A DNA stretch of 28,894 nt from a virus, in the IMG/VR virus record IMGVR_UViG_3300045974_000391, positions 1 to 28,894 of that record; one strand, 5' to 3'. Under the pieces are notes generated by a model. The model did no database searches. It saw nothing but the letters and a program-made list of their open reading frames with translations, and was not told the origin of the DNA. The translations under genes were made by a program, and so were the position numbers. This document shows, in pieces, positions 1 through 8,800 of the stretch. Position 1 is the first letter of the stretch; each line of letters begins with the position of its first letter.

Positions 1-18
1 GTGCAGAGTGGGGGGTGG

Positions 19-279
19 TTAATTTGACCCCTCCCCCCCGTCTTCTAGCTTTGGGTAGACCATCAAATGAAATGGACTGAAATCTAAAATTAATTTTGTT
101 GCTTGTTGTAATTTATTTTCTATTTCAATATCATTATCACTTGATAGTACGTTTGCAACATTTGCAATAAGTTCGCAAGTAAAATATTGATTACCCTGGT
201 CGTATGCCAGCCACTCTGTCCACTGTGCAAAAGGATCGAATGGATTGTCAGATGTTGTTAATAAGCCTTTATTATCCAT
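19..279 (-). CDS. Hypothetical protein, last gene of the RNA polymerase-like operon
   Basis: I do not recognise this 86-residue protein. It is acidic, has no membrane segment or signal peptide, and its central part (around residues 50-70) looks helical. The start codon overlaps the stop of the RNA polymerase-like gene as TAATG, so translation is probably coupled to that gene, and this chooses the start. Only 18 bases of the window remain after its stop, and they show a C-rich run on the coding strand but no terminator. By position it belongs to the transcript that carries two nucleases and the polymerase-like protein. It could be a small partner of that polymerase, but only position supports this. 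Confidence 0.75.
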   Translation of the reverse strand: MDNKGLLTTSDNPFDPFAQWTEWLAYDQGNQYFTCELIANVANVLSSDNDIEIENKLQQATKLILDFSPFHLMVYPKLEDGGEGSN

Positions 280-3020
280 TAATCACCTTGATTGATACGC
301 ACAACAGAACTAACTGAAATGCCTAAAATACTAGCAATTTCATTATATGTGTAGTCACCACTTAATAATAATTGTTTAGCACGTTGCTTTACGTTATTAG
401 GAATTTCTTTTCCACTATGTGGCATAAAACGATCACGTATTTCTTGACCAGTCAGTGCTAGTAGTATGGTGTTGATAACATTACTTGAAACAGCACCAGT
501 CTCTATTGCTAACCACTCATCCTCACTCAGGTGGATAGCAGGACGTTCTGCTTTGACACGCATGCGTGCTGTTGATACAGCATAACCTTTATATTTCTTA
601 AACTTATCTTTGTTTGCTTTAAGGTTAGGGTCTTTGAGCTTAGCCTCATCAATAATACGATTGGCTAATGTCATGGCTCTACGTTCATGTGGTTTTGCTT
701 GAACAATCAATTGAACTTTAGCAAGCAAGCTTTCAACTGCTGCTTTCAACGCAATCTTAGCATGAGCATCCATCTTTTGAGTAGGTATGTTTACTGCTTC
801 AGCCCTAGCCTTATTAGCCATATCCTTGATTGCATTTGCATGGGCACCATAGATACTCTCCATAAACGTACCACTACTCAGAGCCATAGCGTCTGGAGTC
901 TCATCCATTTTTGTAGACGTCTGCTGTGCTACAGCGATACGTTCTACTAGATTACCATCCTTATCTAGTTCTTTAAAGCGATACTTCCTGTTAGATGGTA
1001 TGTATGATAGCCGCCCAGTCTTAGGATCAATGATAGAACGTTTACGTTCATCTACCCACTCTGTCGATTTTGCACGTGAAACCAATGTGCTAGATCCGCC
1101 GCCTGGTTGACCATTTGGTTTAGGTTGGTACTTATCTTTCAACTCTTGAATGCCATGATCAATCGCAGATTGTTTGTAATTCAGCTTGTGTTTCTCTGCA
1201 TCAATGACAACCATTGAATGTCGTACTGCTCTAACAATTTCAGGTAACTTTGCTTTGCGTAGGGTCATGTCTGTGATCAAGTTAGACACGATGCCCATCT
1301 CAATCTGCTTTCTGTGTTCAGATAATACGGGCATCCCTTCAAAGAATGGATACGACGCCTTGTTATCAAAATTAAGAAGCGCTGGGATGGCTTGTTCTGT
1401 TCTGATAGACCCGTCCCTATTAGGAATAACTATTACACTATCCCCATCAAAGTCAGCACCTGACAGCATTTTGGCTACGTTAGAGTTGATGCCGATAGCA
1501 TCTCGGGCCATACCCGTTGTGTCAAGCCCCTTACCTAGTACGCGTCTAGCATCGCGGTTCCTATTGTTTACAACTAGTTGCGGAATTTCAAATTTGCCAC
1601 CGTGCGGGTGACGTATCAATACAACATGTTCGCCATCTTTATATTTAGGCGCGTAAACTTCATTATCTTGTAATGAGTTAATAGGAACGATAATCGCCTG
1701 TGTTTGCCCTGGCATAGGGGCTGCTTTCAATTCACGGGCAGCAGTGTCGGCTGACTCTGCAAAATTTAATAGCAAGTGCCGACGTACTTCTCCGTTACCC
1801 ACCCCCCGTATTTCTTTTAATTTCTCTTCTTGATGCGTAAGCGCCAAGCCCAACTGTTGTCTCGCTAGTTCGCTTGGTTGCTTGGATAAGAACTGACTTG
1901 ACAGACGGTTAGCCCAGTCATCCCAATCCCCCTCCTCTGAAACAATGTTAATAGGAGATAACTTGGTGACCCCATGGTCATCGTACTTCACCTGTCGGCT
2001 GATGTGAGCGCCAAAGGGGTTCCCCGGGTCATCTTTTATTTTTTTCATTGCTTCTAACGGACCTTTAGCTCTGTCCTTCGATGTATTATATCGAACATCT
2101 ATGCCTGGGGGAAGATCCGGGTTATAAACAGCAACACCCTTCATGAAATGTCCCGGTCCTACTTGAATACGAACTTGTGCATGGTGATTAGCACCAAGCG
2201 ACAAATCTTTTTTGCCAGGTCTAATCTCGATGAGTCCGTCTTTAGTTGCGCCTTCATCATCACTATATGTGAACTGAACACGTTTCATAGCCAGTGGCTC
2301 AGGGGGCTCAATGTCATTGTAAGACATCCCCCCGTTTACACTGTACTGGATCGGTGTTCCGATTTCATAACGATGAGCTATTAGATCCCCCTTGGTTACA
2401 TCCTTGGGAAGTAATACTTTGTACTTTGTTAAATGTCCACTGCCAGGCTGCTTGATCTTGATATATTCAAGATGGGCCCCCTCTTCTTTCAGCTTCTCGA
2501 TAGCTAGGTCTAGTTTTGAGCGAGTGATGCCGAACTGTGTTTCAACGCCAAGCCCAACATCGAGGTACACACGCTCTTTTAATGAAGTACGAAGAGCATC
2601 TGTGGTCTTCTCAAGAATCTGATACTGGCGATCTGTTCTGGGTTTAAGCCATCCTCGGACTGTTCCCGCAGGAACTTTCATACGCTTGGCAATGTTTTCC
2701 TCGCCGTATCCCCGTTCCTTAAGTTGGTTAGCCATAGATACATTGGCTGCTATCTTAGCTTGTTTGTTAAGGCTCAGAATGTTTCGTAGACCCGTAACAT
2801 TCGTTCCAAGATCTGCCGCAATCTCAGTCTGTGCATAACCTTTGGATTTAAAATAACTAACTGCGGCAGAGAAGTTCTCTTCTGATCCGAATGGATCTTC
2901 TACCTCCCCCCAGGGTAATTTGCCCTCTCGGCGGAGGCGCTGATATGGAACTAGACCAGTCCCCCACCCTTGTCTACCGGATCGTTCCCTGACACCACTG
3001 TGTTTCATTGGGATTGTCAT
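279..3020 (-). CDS. DFDGD (two-barrel) RNA polymerase-like protein with helix-turn-helix segments
   Basis: The 913-residue protein carries GADFDGDSV, with DFDGD at residues 523-527. This is the metal-binding signature of the second double-psi barrel of multisubunit-type RNA polymerases and of single-chain relatives such as YonO of SPbeta and the crAss-like phage polymerase. About 45 residues before it lies a strand pattern with RHP (VVLIRHPHGG) that resembles the beta-prime segment preceding the catalytic loop. Residues about 50-125 hold two helix-turn-helix-like segments (AQTEIAADLGTNVTGLRNI and ENIAKRMKVPAGTVRGWLKP). The last 30 residues hold a third (YNEIASILGISVSSVVRI). The start overlaps the upstream nuclease stop as ATGA. 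The DFDGD motif is seen; polymerase activity is inferred. A DNA-dependent RNA polymerase for phage promoters is my leading idea, and an RNA-templated enzyme is the alternative. Confidence 0.72.
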   Translation of the reverse strand: MTIPMKHSGVRERSGRQGWGTGLVPYQRLRREGKLPWGEVEDPFGSEENFSAAVSYFKSKGYAQTEIAADLGTNVTGLRNILSLNKQAKIAANVSMANQLKERGYGEENIAKRMKVPAGTVRGWLKPRTDRQYQILEKTTDALRTSLKERVYLDVGLGVETQFGITRSKLDLAIEKLKEEGAHLEYIKIKQPGSGHLTKYKVLLPKDVTKGDLIAHRYEIGTPIQYSVNGGMSYNDIEPPEPLAMKRVQFTYSDDEGATKDGLIEIRPGKKDLSLGANHHAQVRIQVGPGHFMKGVAVYNPDLPPGIDVRYNTSKDRAKGPLEAMKKIKDDPGNPFGAHISRQVKYDDHGVTKLSPINIVSEEGDWDDWANRLSSQFLSKQPSELARQQLGLALTHQEEKLKEIRGVGNGEVRRHLLLNFAESADTAARELKAAPMPGQTQAIIVPINSLQDNEVYAPKYKDGEHVVLIRHPHGGKFEIPQLVVNNRNRDARRVLGKGLDTTGMARDAIGINSNVAKMLSGADFDGDSVIVIPNRDGSIRTEQAIPALLNFDNKASYPFFEGMPVLSEHRKQIEMGIVSNLITDMTLRKAKLPEIVRAVRHSMVVIDAEKHKLNYKQSAIDHGIQELKDKYQPKPNGQPGGGSSTLVSRAKSTEWVDERKRSIIDPKTGRLSYIPSNRKYRFKELDKDGNLVERIAVAQQTSTKMDETPDAMALSSGTFMESIYGAHANAIKDMANKARAEAVNIPTQKMDAHAKIALKAAVESLLAKVQLIVQAKPHERRAMTLANRIIDEAKLKDPNLKANKDKFKKYKGYAVSTARMRVKAERPAIHLSEDEWLAIETGAVSSNVINTILLALTGQEIRDRFMPHSGKEIPNNVKQRAKQLLLSGDYTYNEIASILGISVSSVVRINQGD

Positions 3021-3571
3021 AGATCATCTTCCTTCATTAGGATGCTTACACTTTCAACGATCCTGACCATTACTTTTCTTACAGCATCTGGCTCAGGGTT
3101 AGCTATATCAACATCTACGCCGTGGTATAAGCGCAAATCAAACTTGATGTTATCTGGATCTATCATATATTGTAAACAGAACAAAGCTGCGTATAGCATC
3201 AGCTGTAACATATTCCCACCAGAATCACCGGTCTTGAGATCGAAGATCCGTAACCACTCCCCGTCGAATGCAATAGAGTCGCACGTTCCGTAACAGTATG
3301 GACTATGGAACAGCACTACCTCTGTAGACATCCTGTAGCCAATAGAGTCGTTGATATATGTATTTATGGCTTGCTTATCTTTGGGCATGTGAACACCCAG
3401 ACGTATCAGTTTAGCTGCCACATCATGGAGCTCAGAACCACGTGCAGCCGAACGATGATTCTTGTACGTACGCTTTAGCTTGTCTATATCGTAACCAAGC
3501 CAATGGTACTTGCTTGGACTAAGGAAGGCGTGCCCGTCGCCGAGTTTCTGATATCTCAGATCGAATTTCAT
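3017..3571 (-). CDS. PD-(D/E)XK nuclease, Cas4/RecB-like phage exonuclease family
   Basis: The 184-residue protein shows the RecB/Cas4-type PD-(D/E)XK layout: GSELH with H49, GTCD with D98, the core IFDLKTG with D111 and K113, then the QLMLYAALF helix with Q123 and Y127. Such proteins cleave DNA with Mg2+ or Mn2+ and in phages serve replication or recombination. The N-terminal segment (SPSKYHWLGYDID, residues 18-30) followed by a basic helix is a pattern I associate with many phage replication-locus nucleases. The chosen ATG lies inside the end of the preceding nuclease gene, in another frame, with a GAAGAGG ribosome site a few bases upstream. The 53-base overlap is long for this genome but is needed to include the N-terminal motif. 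Its stop overlaps the polymerase-like gene start. A function in end processing is inferred. Confidence 0.8.
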   Translation of the reverse strand: MKFDLRYQKLGDGHAFLSPSKYHWLGYDIDKLKRTYKNHRSAARGSELHDVAAKLIRLGVHMPKDKQAINTYINDSIGYRMSTEVVLFHSPYCYGTCDSIAFDGEWLRIFDLKTGDSGGNMLQLMLYAALFCLQYMIDPDNIKFDLRLYHGVDVDIANPEPDAVRKVMVRIVESVSILMKEDDL

Positions 3572-3851
3572 TCATAACCTCTTCACCGTTCTCTGGGCTA
3601 ACAAACAATCCATTCCAAGATACATAGTGTCCTTGGTTAGGTCGTCTGGATGAACGCCGTGTTCGTTTAAACTCAAGATCTTTCCAGTAGGTAGATCCAT
3701 CGTCAAACAAGCAGTTCATTGTTGTATCAGGTATACCCTGTGTCTGTTGTGGATCATTAGCTGTTACTCTGCACACACCGGCGTATTCAGCCAGCAACTG
3801 TGCAATAAATTTTTTCTTAAATGTTTTTTCTAATGGAATTTTATTTTGCAT
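3519..3851 (-). CDS. VRR-NUC-like endonuclease (PD-(D/E)XK superfamily)
   Basis: I start this gene at the ATG at 3851 because a GAGG ribosome site lies just upstream. The longer open frame to 3932 runs into a promoter-like region. The 110-residue product has GIPD (D42), then YWKDLEFKR with E60 and K62, then a Q in PNQGHYV (Q73) and a hydrophobic strand with GLFVSPENGEEV. This is the order expected of VRR-NUC domains, small nucleases of phage replication modules that resemble Holliday-junction resolvases. It is the first protein gene after the candidate structured RNA and heads the nuclease and polymerase-like operon. Substrate and structure specificity cannot be read from the sequence. Confidence 0.7.
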   Translation of the reverse strand: MQNKIPLEKTFKKKFIAQLLAEYAGVCRVTANDPQQTQGIPDTTMNCLFDDGSTYWKDLEFKRTRRSSRRPNQGHYVSWNGLFVSPENGEEVMNEIRSEISETRRRARLP

Positions 3852-3868
3852 ACAGAGTTCCTCAACGA

Positions 3869-3893
3869 AAAAAATATAACATGTTAATATAAT
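3869..3893. promoter_or_regulatory. Palindromic promoter-like site, possibly bidirectional
   Basis: A perfect 10-base palindrome TAACATGTTA (3877-3886) is followed on the plus strand by TATAAT (3888-3893) and on the minus strand by TATATT. Its ATAACATG half matches the conserved upstream block of the minus-strand promoter-like repeats elsewhere in the window, but the spacing to TATAAT is one base longer. A plus-strand start would fall at about 3899, the foot of the closing helix of the candidate RNA. A minus-strand start would serve the nuclease operon. Neither has a recognisable -35 box. Confidence 0.35.
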
Positions 3894-4186
3894 CGAAAGA
3901 GTTACAAGATAGGGACTGCTGTCAGCATACAACGAACCCGAAAACCATGACGGAAACGGGGACGTGAATTAATGGACATTGCTGCATGTGAGGAGCCAGA
4001 TTAATCTGGAACCAGGCTCAACGTCTTGCGACGGAGCGACTCAAGCCTCAAGCACCGAAGTGACGATCAACAAACCGAAGCAGTCGATAGGGCGAGTAAA
4101 GTAACCCGAAGGTTAGGCGCAGTCTCTTCCCGGTAAGGGGAAAGTTGGGTGCACGGCAGCGAACAGTATATCTTGTAACTCTTCCG
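3894..4186. ncRNA. Candidate structured RNA, about 290 nt, family unknown
   Basis: No gene fits this interval. Its two ends pair perfectly over 15 bp (3897-3911 with 4169-4183), with two more pairs beyond a mismatch. Inside are further possible helices: GCTGTC near 3920 with GGCAGC near 4155; CGACT at 4037-4041 with AGTCG at 4082-4086; GACGT at 3961-3965 with ACGTC at 4021-4025; and local hairpins AACC/GGTT and CAC/GTG. Strand is unresolved. Read on the minus strand, the last two hairpins have c(UUCG)g tetraloops, which favours that strand, the direction of all the genes. A TATAAT box just outside the left end favours the plus strand. It lacks the tRNA-like ends of tmRNA and the conserved segments of RNase P RNA, and I cannot match it to group I, group II or HEARO RNAs. 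Confidence 0.5.
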
Positions 4187-4193
4187 AAAATTG

Positions 4194-4226
4194 AAAAAGA
4201 TAACCAATGTTTTAAGTTGGTTATCT
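4194..4226 (-). terminator. Rho-independent terminator after the replication operon
   Basis: Perfect 10-bp inverted repeat AGATAACCAA / TTGGTTATCT (4198-4207 and 4217-4226) with a 9-base loop. On the minus strand it is followed by TTTTTC. It lies about 20 bases past the helicase stop and would end the replication operon. On the plus strand a weaker UCUCUUCU tract follows, so it may work in both directions. The minus-strand loop contains AAAACA, as in the other terminators of the window. Confidence 0.75.
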
Positions 4227-4250
4227 CTTCTACTATATACCATGTTATTT
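4226..4250 (-). promoter_or_regulatory. Promoter-like repeat, copy A
   Basis: On the minus strand this reads ATAACATGG, one base, then ATATAGTAGAA. It matches the seven other copies except for TATAGT in place of TATAAT and loss of the CC after AGAA. It overlaps the stop codon of the helicase gene and abuts the terminator hairpin, so a transcript from it would begin in that hairpin and run into the candidate RNA and the nuclease operon. Confidence 0.5.
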
Positions 4251-5429
4251 CAAAAACTGGCGTTCATTAAAATTCTTTTTGTTTTTCAGGGCTTCAAGTA
4301 TGTGCGTATCTATATCACTACTAGTTTTGAATATGTAGTAATATAATGAAGTGAACGGACTGTCTAGTCGGTCTATGCGGCCTGCAGCTTGCATCATTGC
4401 CCTGTAAGAATAGTTCATACTCCAGAACACTATCGTGTCTGTAGTGGTACAGTTCCATGCTTCTGCGCCCGCAGCGTATTGAACAAGATAAATCCACTCG
4501 TCAGACGTCGGAACTGGATCATGTTTGTGGCCGTTGTATTCGGCTATCTCACTCCAGGGAGCCCAATCACTCTTTATGAAGTCCAACTCGTAGTCGAAGT
4601 TATAAAACACAATTAGTTTTCTGTGCTTTTCTAAAAGATGCATCAGTTCTGCTATTCGACTATCCCGTATATTGCAGGCCTTGCGCATGAGATAACAGGC
4701 TTCTGCTGCATTCTTTATAGGCTCGTCCGTCCAAGGATTCCATCGCTCTTCAGCAATAGTCTTGTATTTGAGTTCGTCATATTCAGTATCGATATGCATA
4801 TAATGTTTAAGTTTTTCCTCTCCGTAATTAGGAATGGGAACTAATAACTGATACCTATGATGTTCCAGCTTCGGTACATTATTATATCTGATTATCTTCG
4901 GGAAGCTAAGATACTGATGATAAACTACATGCTCCAGCAAGAAGCTTCGACGAGAGTCATAGAACCCGTTAGCCAGGAATATGGGTACGTAATCAATCCA
5001 GGCGTCACCAGGAGTTGCTGTGAGCAACAGGAACTGGTTATACTTAGTTACTTTAAGGAACGATTTAACCCAGGCGCCAGACCCTACAATACGTTGCTCG
5101 TCGAACAGAAAGAAAGCATTCTTGACTTTGTCATACTTGTGCAGATTGTTCCAGGAGTCAACCGTGACTTTTACATTCGGCTGCATCCCGATAAGTAGCC
5201 AGGTGAGTTCTTTGTCCCATTCGTGTTTGTCACGCTTAGCTGCTGGCGTGATAATGTATAGATCCATGGGTTTTGTGAATGGGACATGTTCGAACTCAAC
5301 GCCACCACATTTACGGACATAATAGACCAGTGAGGTCAAGGATTTCCCTGACCCCACTGTTCCGTACAATATCGAGCCATTGCGCAGCTTGTCAATAGCT
5401 TCTAACTGTCCTTGCTTAAGCTTGACCAT
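4245..5429 (-). CDS. Superfamily 2 DNA helicase (SNF2/DEAD-like)
   Basis: The 394-residue protein has a Walker A loop GTVGSGKS (K29), a Walker B region LFDEQR (DE at 110-111), motif III LLLTATP (137-140) and motif VI QAAGRIDR (347-354) with its arginine fingers. This is a complete short SF2 helicase resembling SNF2-type phage helicases, which move along or remodel DNA at forks or during recombination. No extra nuclease or zinc domain is visible. The start overlaps the end of the upstream probable ssDNA-binding gene by 14 bases without a strong ribosome site, suggesting translational coupling. It is the last gene of the replication operon, and a terminator follows directly. Its role at the fork or in recombination is inferred from the family and neighbours. 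Confidence 0.87.
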   Translation of the reverse strand: MVKLKQGQLEAIDKLRNGSILYGTVGSGKSLTSLVYYVRKCGGVEFEHVPFTKPMDLYIITPAAKRDKHEWDKELTWLLIGMQPNVKVTVDSWNNLHKYDKVKNAFFLFDEQRIVGSGAWVKSFLKVTKYNQFLLLTATPGDAWIDYVPIFLANGFYDSRRSFLLEHVVYHQYLSFPKIIRYNNVPKLEHHRYQLLVPIPNYGEEKLKHYMHIDTEYDELKYKTIAEERWNPWTDEPIKNAAEACYLMRKACNIRDSRIAELMHLLEKHRKLIVFYNFDYELDFIKSDWAPWSEIAEYNGHKHDPVPTSDEWIYLVQYAAGAEAWNCTTTDTIVFWSMNYSYRAMMQAAGRIDRLDSPFTSLYYYIFKTSSDIDTHILEALKNKKNFNERQFLK

Positions 5430-5886
5430 CTACGGCGAAGTAGCGGTCGCGCAAAGGATCTGGCATGAGTTCGAAGAACCCTTCTTCCAGGAACCCGCTC
5501 ACCTTCTGCGGTTTTTCATTCCAGATGTACTGGTTAATCTTCAGACTAACGCTCTGATACCTGGCGAAGTCCAATATATTGAAATCTTCTGGGGCCATTA
5601 ATTCCGGTCGACGACCATGGCGGATGAGCCACAGGCGCGGAGGAAATTTGGCGTTCATGTTAACTGTAAAGGAAATGAATTTGCCTGGCACAATATCAGG
5701 ATCAGTCGACTTCCCGATGCGAATGTTCCAGCCGATAGCAGCCAGTTGATTAGCCAGGTCATCATCGATCAGAACGCAGGAATTCCTGTCACCAGGCTTG
5801 TTGTACTGAGTAGCGATCCCCGCGAAATTGGGGAACAGGAGCTTAGCATCCTGAATAACAATTGGTTCATAATGTGGTTTAGCCAT
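5416..5886 (-). CDS. Probable single-stranded DNA-binding protein
   Basis: The 156-residue protein begins IVIQDAKLLFPNFAG and continues with alternating strand patterns, including IGWNIRIG, KFISFTVNMNAKFPP, ILDFARYQSVSLKIN and YIWNE. I associate this layout with ssDNA-binding proteins that lie beside polymerase genes in many siphoviruses: an N-terminal FPNF-type segment, a VNMN-type strand and a late IxxYxWxxxGxxG-type strand. An OB-like fold is expected, though no motif is diagnostic by eye. The C-terminus is not the acidic tail of cellular SSB. An AAAGGAG ribosome site lies 8 bases before the ATG, and the gene begins 3 bases after the replicase stop. Placement between polymerase and helicase supports the call. 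Confidence 0.65.
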   Translation of the reverse strand: MAKPHYEPIVIQDAKLLFPNFAGIATQYNKPGDRNSCVLIDDDLANQLAAIGWNIRIGKSTDPDIVPGKFISFTVNMNAKFPPRLWLIRHGRRPELMAPEDFNILDFARYQSVSLKINQYIWNEKPQKVSGFLEEGFFELMPDPLRDRYFAVDGQA

Positions 5887-5888
5887 TT

Positions 5889-8800
5889 TTAATTCTCCTT
5901 TGAAAAGAATAAATCGAAATTGCCCATAGCGCGAATCGGTTCAACAGCTTCGGCTAATAGGTTGTCATAATACGCTTTGTCAATTGGCAAATCTAGTTCT
6001 CTGACCATCGCGGTCGGGAACCAGTCGTGTCCAGTAGTTCCTGCGACATGATAATACTTGCCGTCTTTCAGGCGATAGAGTTCGCCGCCTTCTGCTAGCA
6101 CAGGCATGAACGATCCGGTTCTTCCTTGGAAGATGTACGTATCGTTCTTCTTAAGGTACATAGAAGAACCACCCGTGACTGATTTTATCTCGCCACAGTC
6201 TTCATATGTAATCGGTTTACCAGGCTGGAACAGGTTCTTATAAACCCATGGGTGAGCATATTGGGCTCCAACAGCTTCCCATTTGTCGGTGTCGATCTTC
6301 CTGGCAATATAGACAGCTTTGTTCAGCAAGCAGAACCGATCGTACGTGTCCTCTTCAGAAAACGTATAACCATACTTCTGGCCGAATTCGTGAACGAACG
6401 CGACGTCTTCTTCAGTTGGGTCCATAAGCTTGACACTGTCGGTCTTGACATGCAGAACTCTGGCACCACGTTCCTGTAATGCAATGAGCAGGTCAATCAT
6501 AAACAACGCCCCACGTTTTGCTATAATATTGTCAACATTGCGGGGATCTCTGAACGGACCACCTTTAGCCATGGTCAATCCGTAAACTGAGTTGATGGCA
6601 TGAATCTTCAAGGCGAATGCCATGTCTTTGGCGTTGTCTGGAGTAAGCAGATTCGCCTGTTCAGCTAGTAATTCCTTTGCCAGTTCATAGTCCTTGTGCT
6701 TAATAGCCAGCCGAATATTAACCAATCGTGCAAATCGCTGGGTATATTCATCACCAAACGCATTCAGTTGGATAATGGATCGTGGATGCATACTTTCTAC
6801 ATCCAGCACACGGATCTTTCCCATATACATTCCTGGCTCAGCATAAACAAATCCGCCTTCACCAGCCTCGTGGCCTCGGTAATGGCTGACCTTCCCGTCG
6901 AACTCATACCCTGGGAACATTTCATTGAGATGAGTATAAACAAACTGGGACTTTGGATTAGAATCGGTTCCAAAGATAATGCGGGCGTCATGTTCCATGG
7001 TACTCGCATTAAGGGGAAGACCGCTCATAGCAGCTAGCATCTGTCGAGCCTTATAATCGGCGTCGTAGATTTTGTGAATCTGCTTTAGCGTGACAACATC
7101 ATTTTTACAATATTTCAGGATGCCTGGTATCTCGTTGGGCTTCACATCCTCATTCCACGGCTTGTCTAATTCCATGTGGTTAAGTCCGTGCTCTATCTGG
7201 AGTTTCTTTAATCCTTTCTTGTCCGACAGCATCTCGTAAATATCGAGATAAGACATTCCCACAGCTTCCCGGTAGTACCAGCGCTTGCCGTTGTTGATGA
7301 TATCGTCCGATATCTGATAGATTTTTTCGGGCTTGTGTCCGAGGGAGATACCGTAGAGTATATGATTATCATATCCCTTGTTATTGAACCCGACCAGTTT
7401 CTGCGTTAGTAACCACTCCGCATCTTCTTTGGTTGGATTGGCTATGCTTACCGCTTCGTCGGAAGTTTCTGTTTGGTATACAACGCAATTAAAATTTCGA
7501 TAAACTTCCATATCGAAATACACCATCGGCCTATCATCCACAGCCAATGCAGTCTGAGCATGTTCTACCTCCGTGTGAGCTGATTTCCATTTCATCTTTG
7601 AAACGCACCGCATACCTTCTTTAGCGTGGTTTGTAGAGTTCATGGCGAAATTGAGGATTGTCTGTTGCATATCGGAAACATCATAACGCAGGCCATTCTT
7701 AAAAGCCTCGTCGAGTATCGTTAAAATAAACATAACGCTCGGGTATGTCCCTGCGTGTATTTCTTTTTTTAGATTACGATCTATAAGATCTCGTAACCCT
7801 TTTTCGGTCTGAATTGCTTTCGCTTCAGCCAACTTACGCTCCTTCGTGGGCAGTGGCCCTGTGAGCTTGGTGATAGGATGATTGTTACAAAGAGACAGGC
7901 GACGACGTAAAGCAGAGTGCCCGGTGCTTTTCTTAATTTCAATGCCGGGTCCGAAGTTAGCCTTCAGTTTCTTTATATCGCCGGTATATATATAATGAAG
8001 GTGCAGCGCCTGCCCGCTATTGCTGACCTCTGCATAGGTGGGTGGGAATTCTTTAGCCGCATCCTTAGCTCGGGCCAAGTCTTTCTGACCATTTTCATCT
8101 TTAAGATCGATATCGATCGTGATGTGGTCCGGCGGCAAGACGACGAAGTGTGTTTTTTTCTCATCGATCTCATCTAGTATCATCTCCGATTTGGTAACGT
8201 CGATATGTACTACTCCGTCTCCCTCAGCATAAGCAGCTCGACATTCTCTGCAGACTGTCTTAAGGATTGATTTCGACGGTGCCTGGTTGAGCTCCAAGAA
8301 GTCTTCAAAATCGCCGCATTCTAGATCATTATATTCAATCGTAGGCGAGAGGCGGTGCTTCAAGAATCCGATGAAGACATCAACGAGCCTCTTAGCTCCG
8401 TCCTTATAATTTGAATGGAATTCTTTGAAGTAAACCTTCATCTCTTCTCTGAACTTGTATTTGGGCATTACGCCTTTTATATTTGAGTCAGCGCAATACT
8501 CTTTGTAAAGCGTGTACATTTTGCTGAGAAGAACATACGGCTCGCTTTCTAGCATGTCCGCATAGTTGGCGATGAAGTTAAACGTTGTGTCCGTCTCGAA
8601 CATCATCTGCAGTGGCTTGTATATACTGTAGTAGTCAGCACCAGCCTTCTTGTAAACTTTTAGACAATGATGGGCTATGGCACCAAGCTCTAGCTTGATA
8701 CGCTTTACTAAGATGGCATACTGCATTTCTGGTACTCGTCTGCCTGACGGTTTGATATCAACTAAACGGCGAACAATACCAGACTTGGCATCCGTAATCT

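Noticed and set aside
3894-4186. RNase P RNA, tmRNA, HEARO/omega RNA or intron as identity of the structured region
   Set aside because: A GGTAAG...GGGTGC stretch recalls RNase P RNA and a GAAAG...GCACGG stretch recalls intron domain V, but the other conserved parts of these RNAs are absent, no IscB-like or intron-encoded gene is nearby, and no host gene is interrupted.
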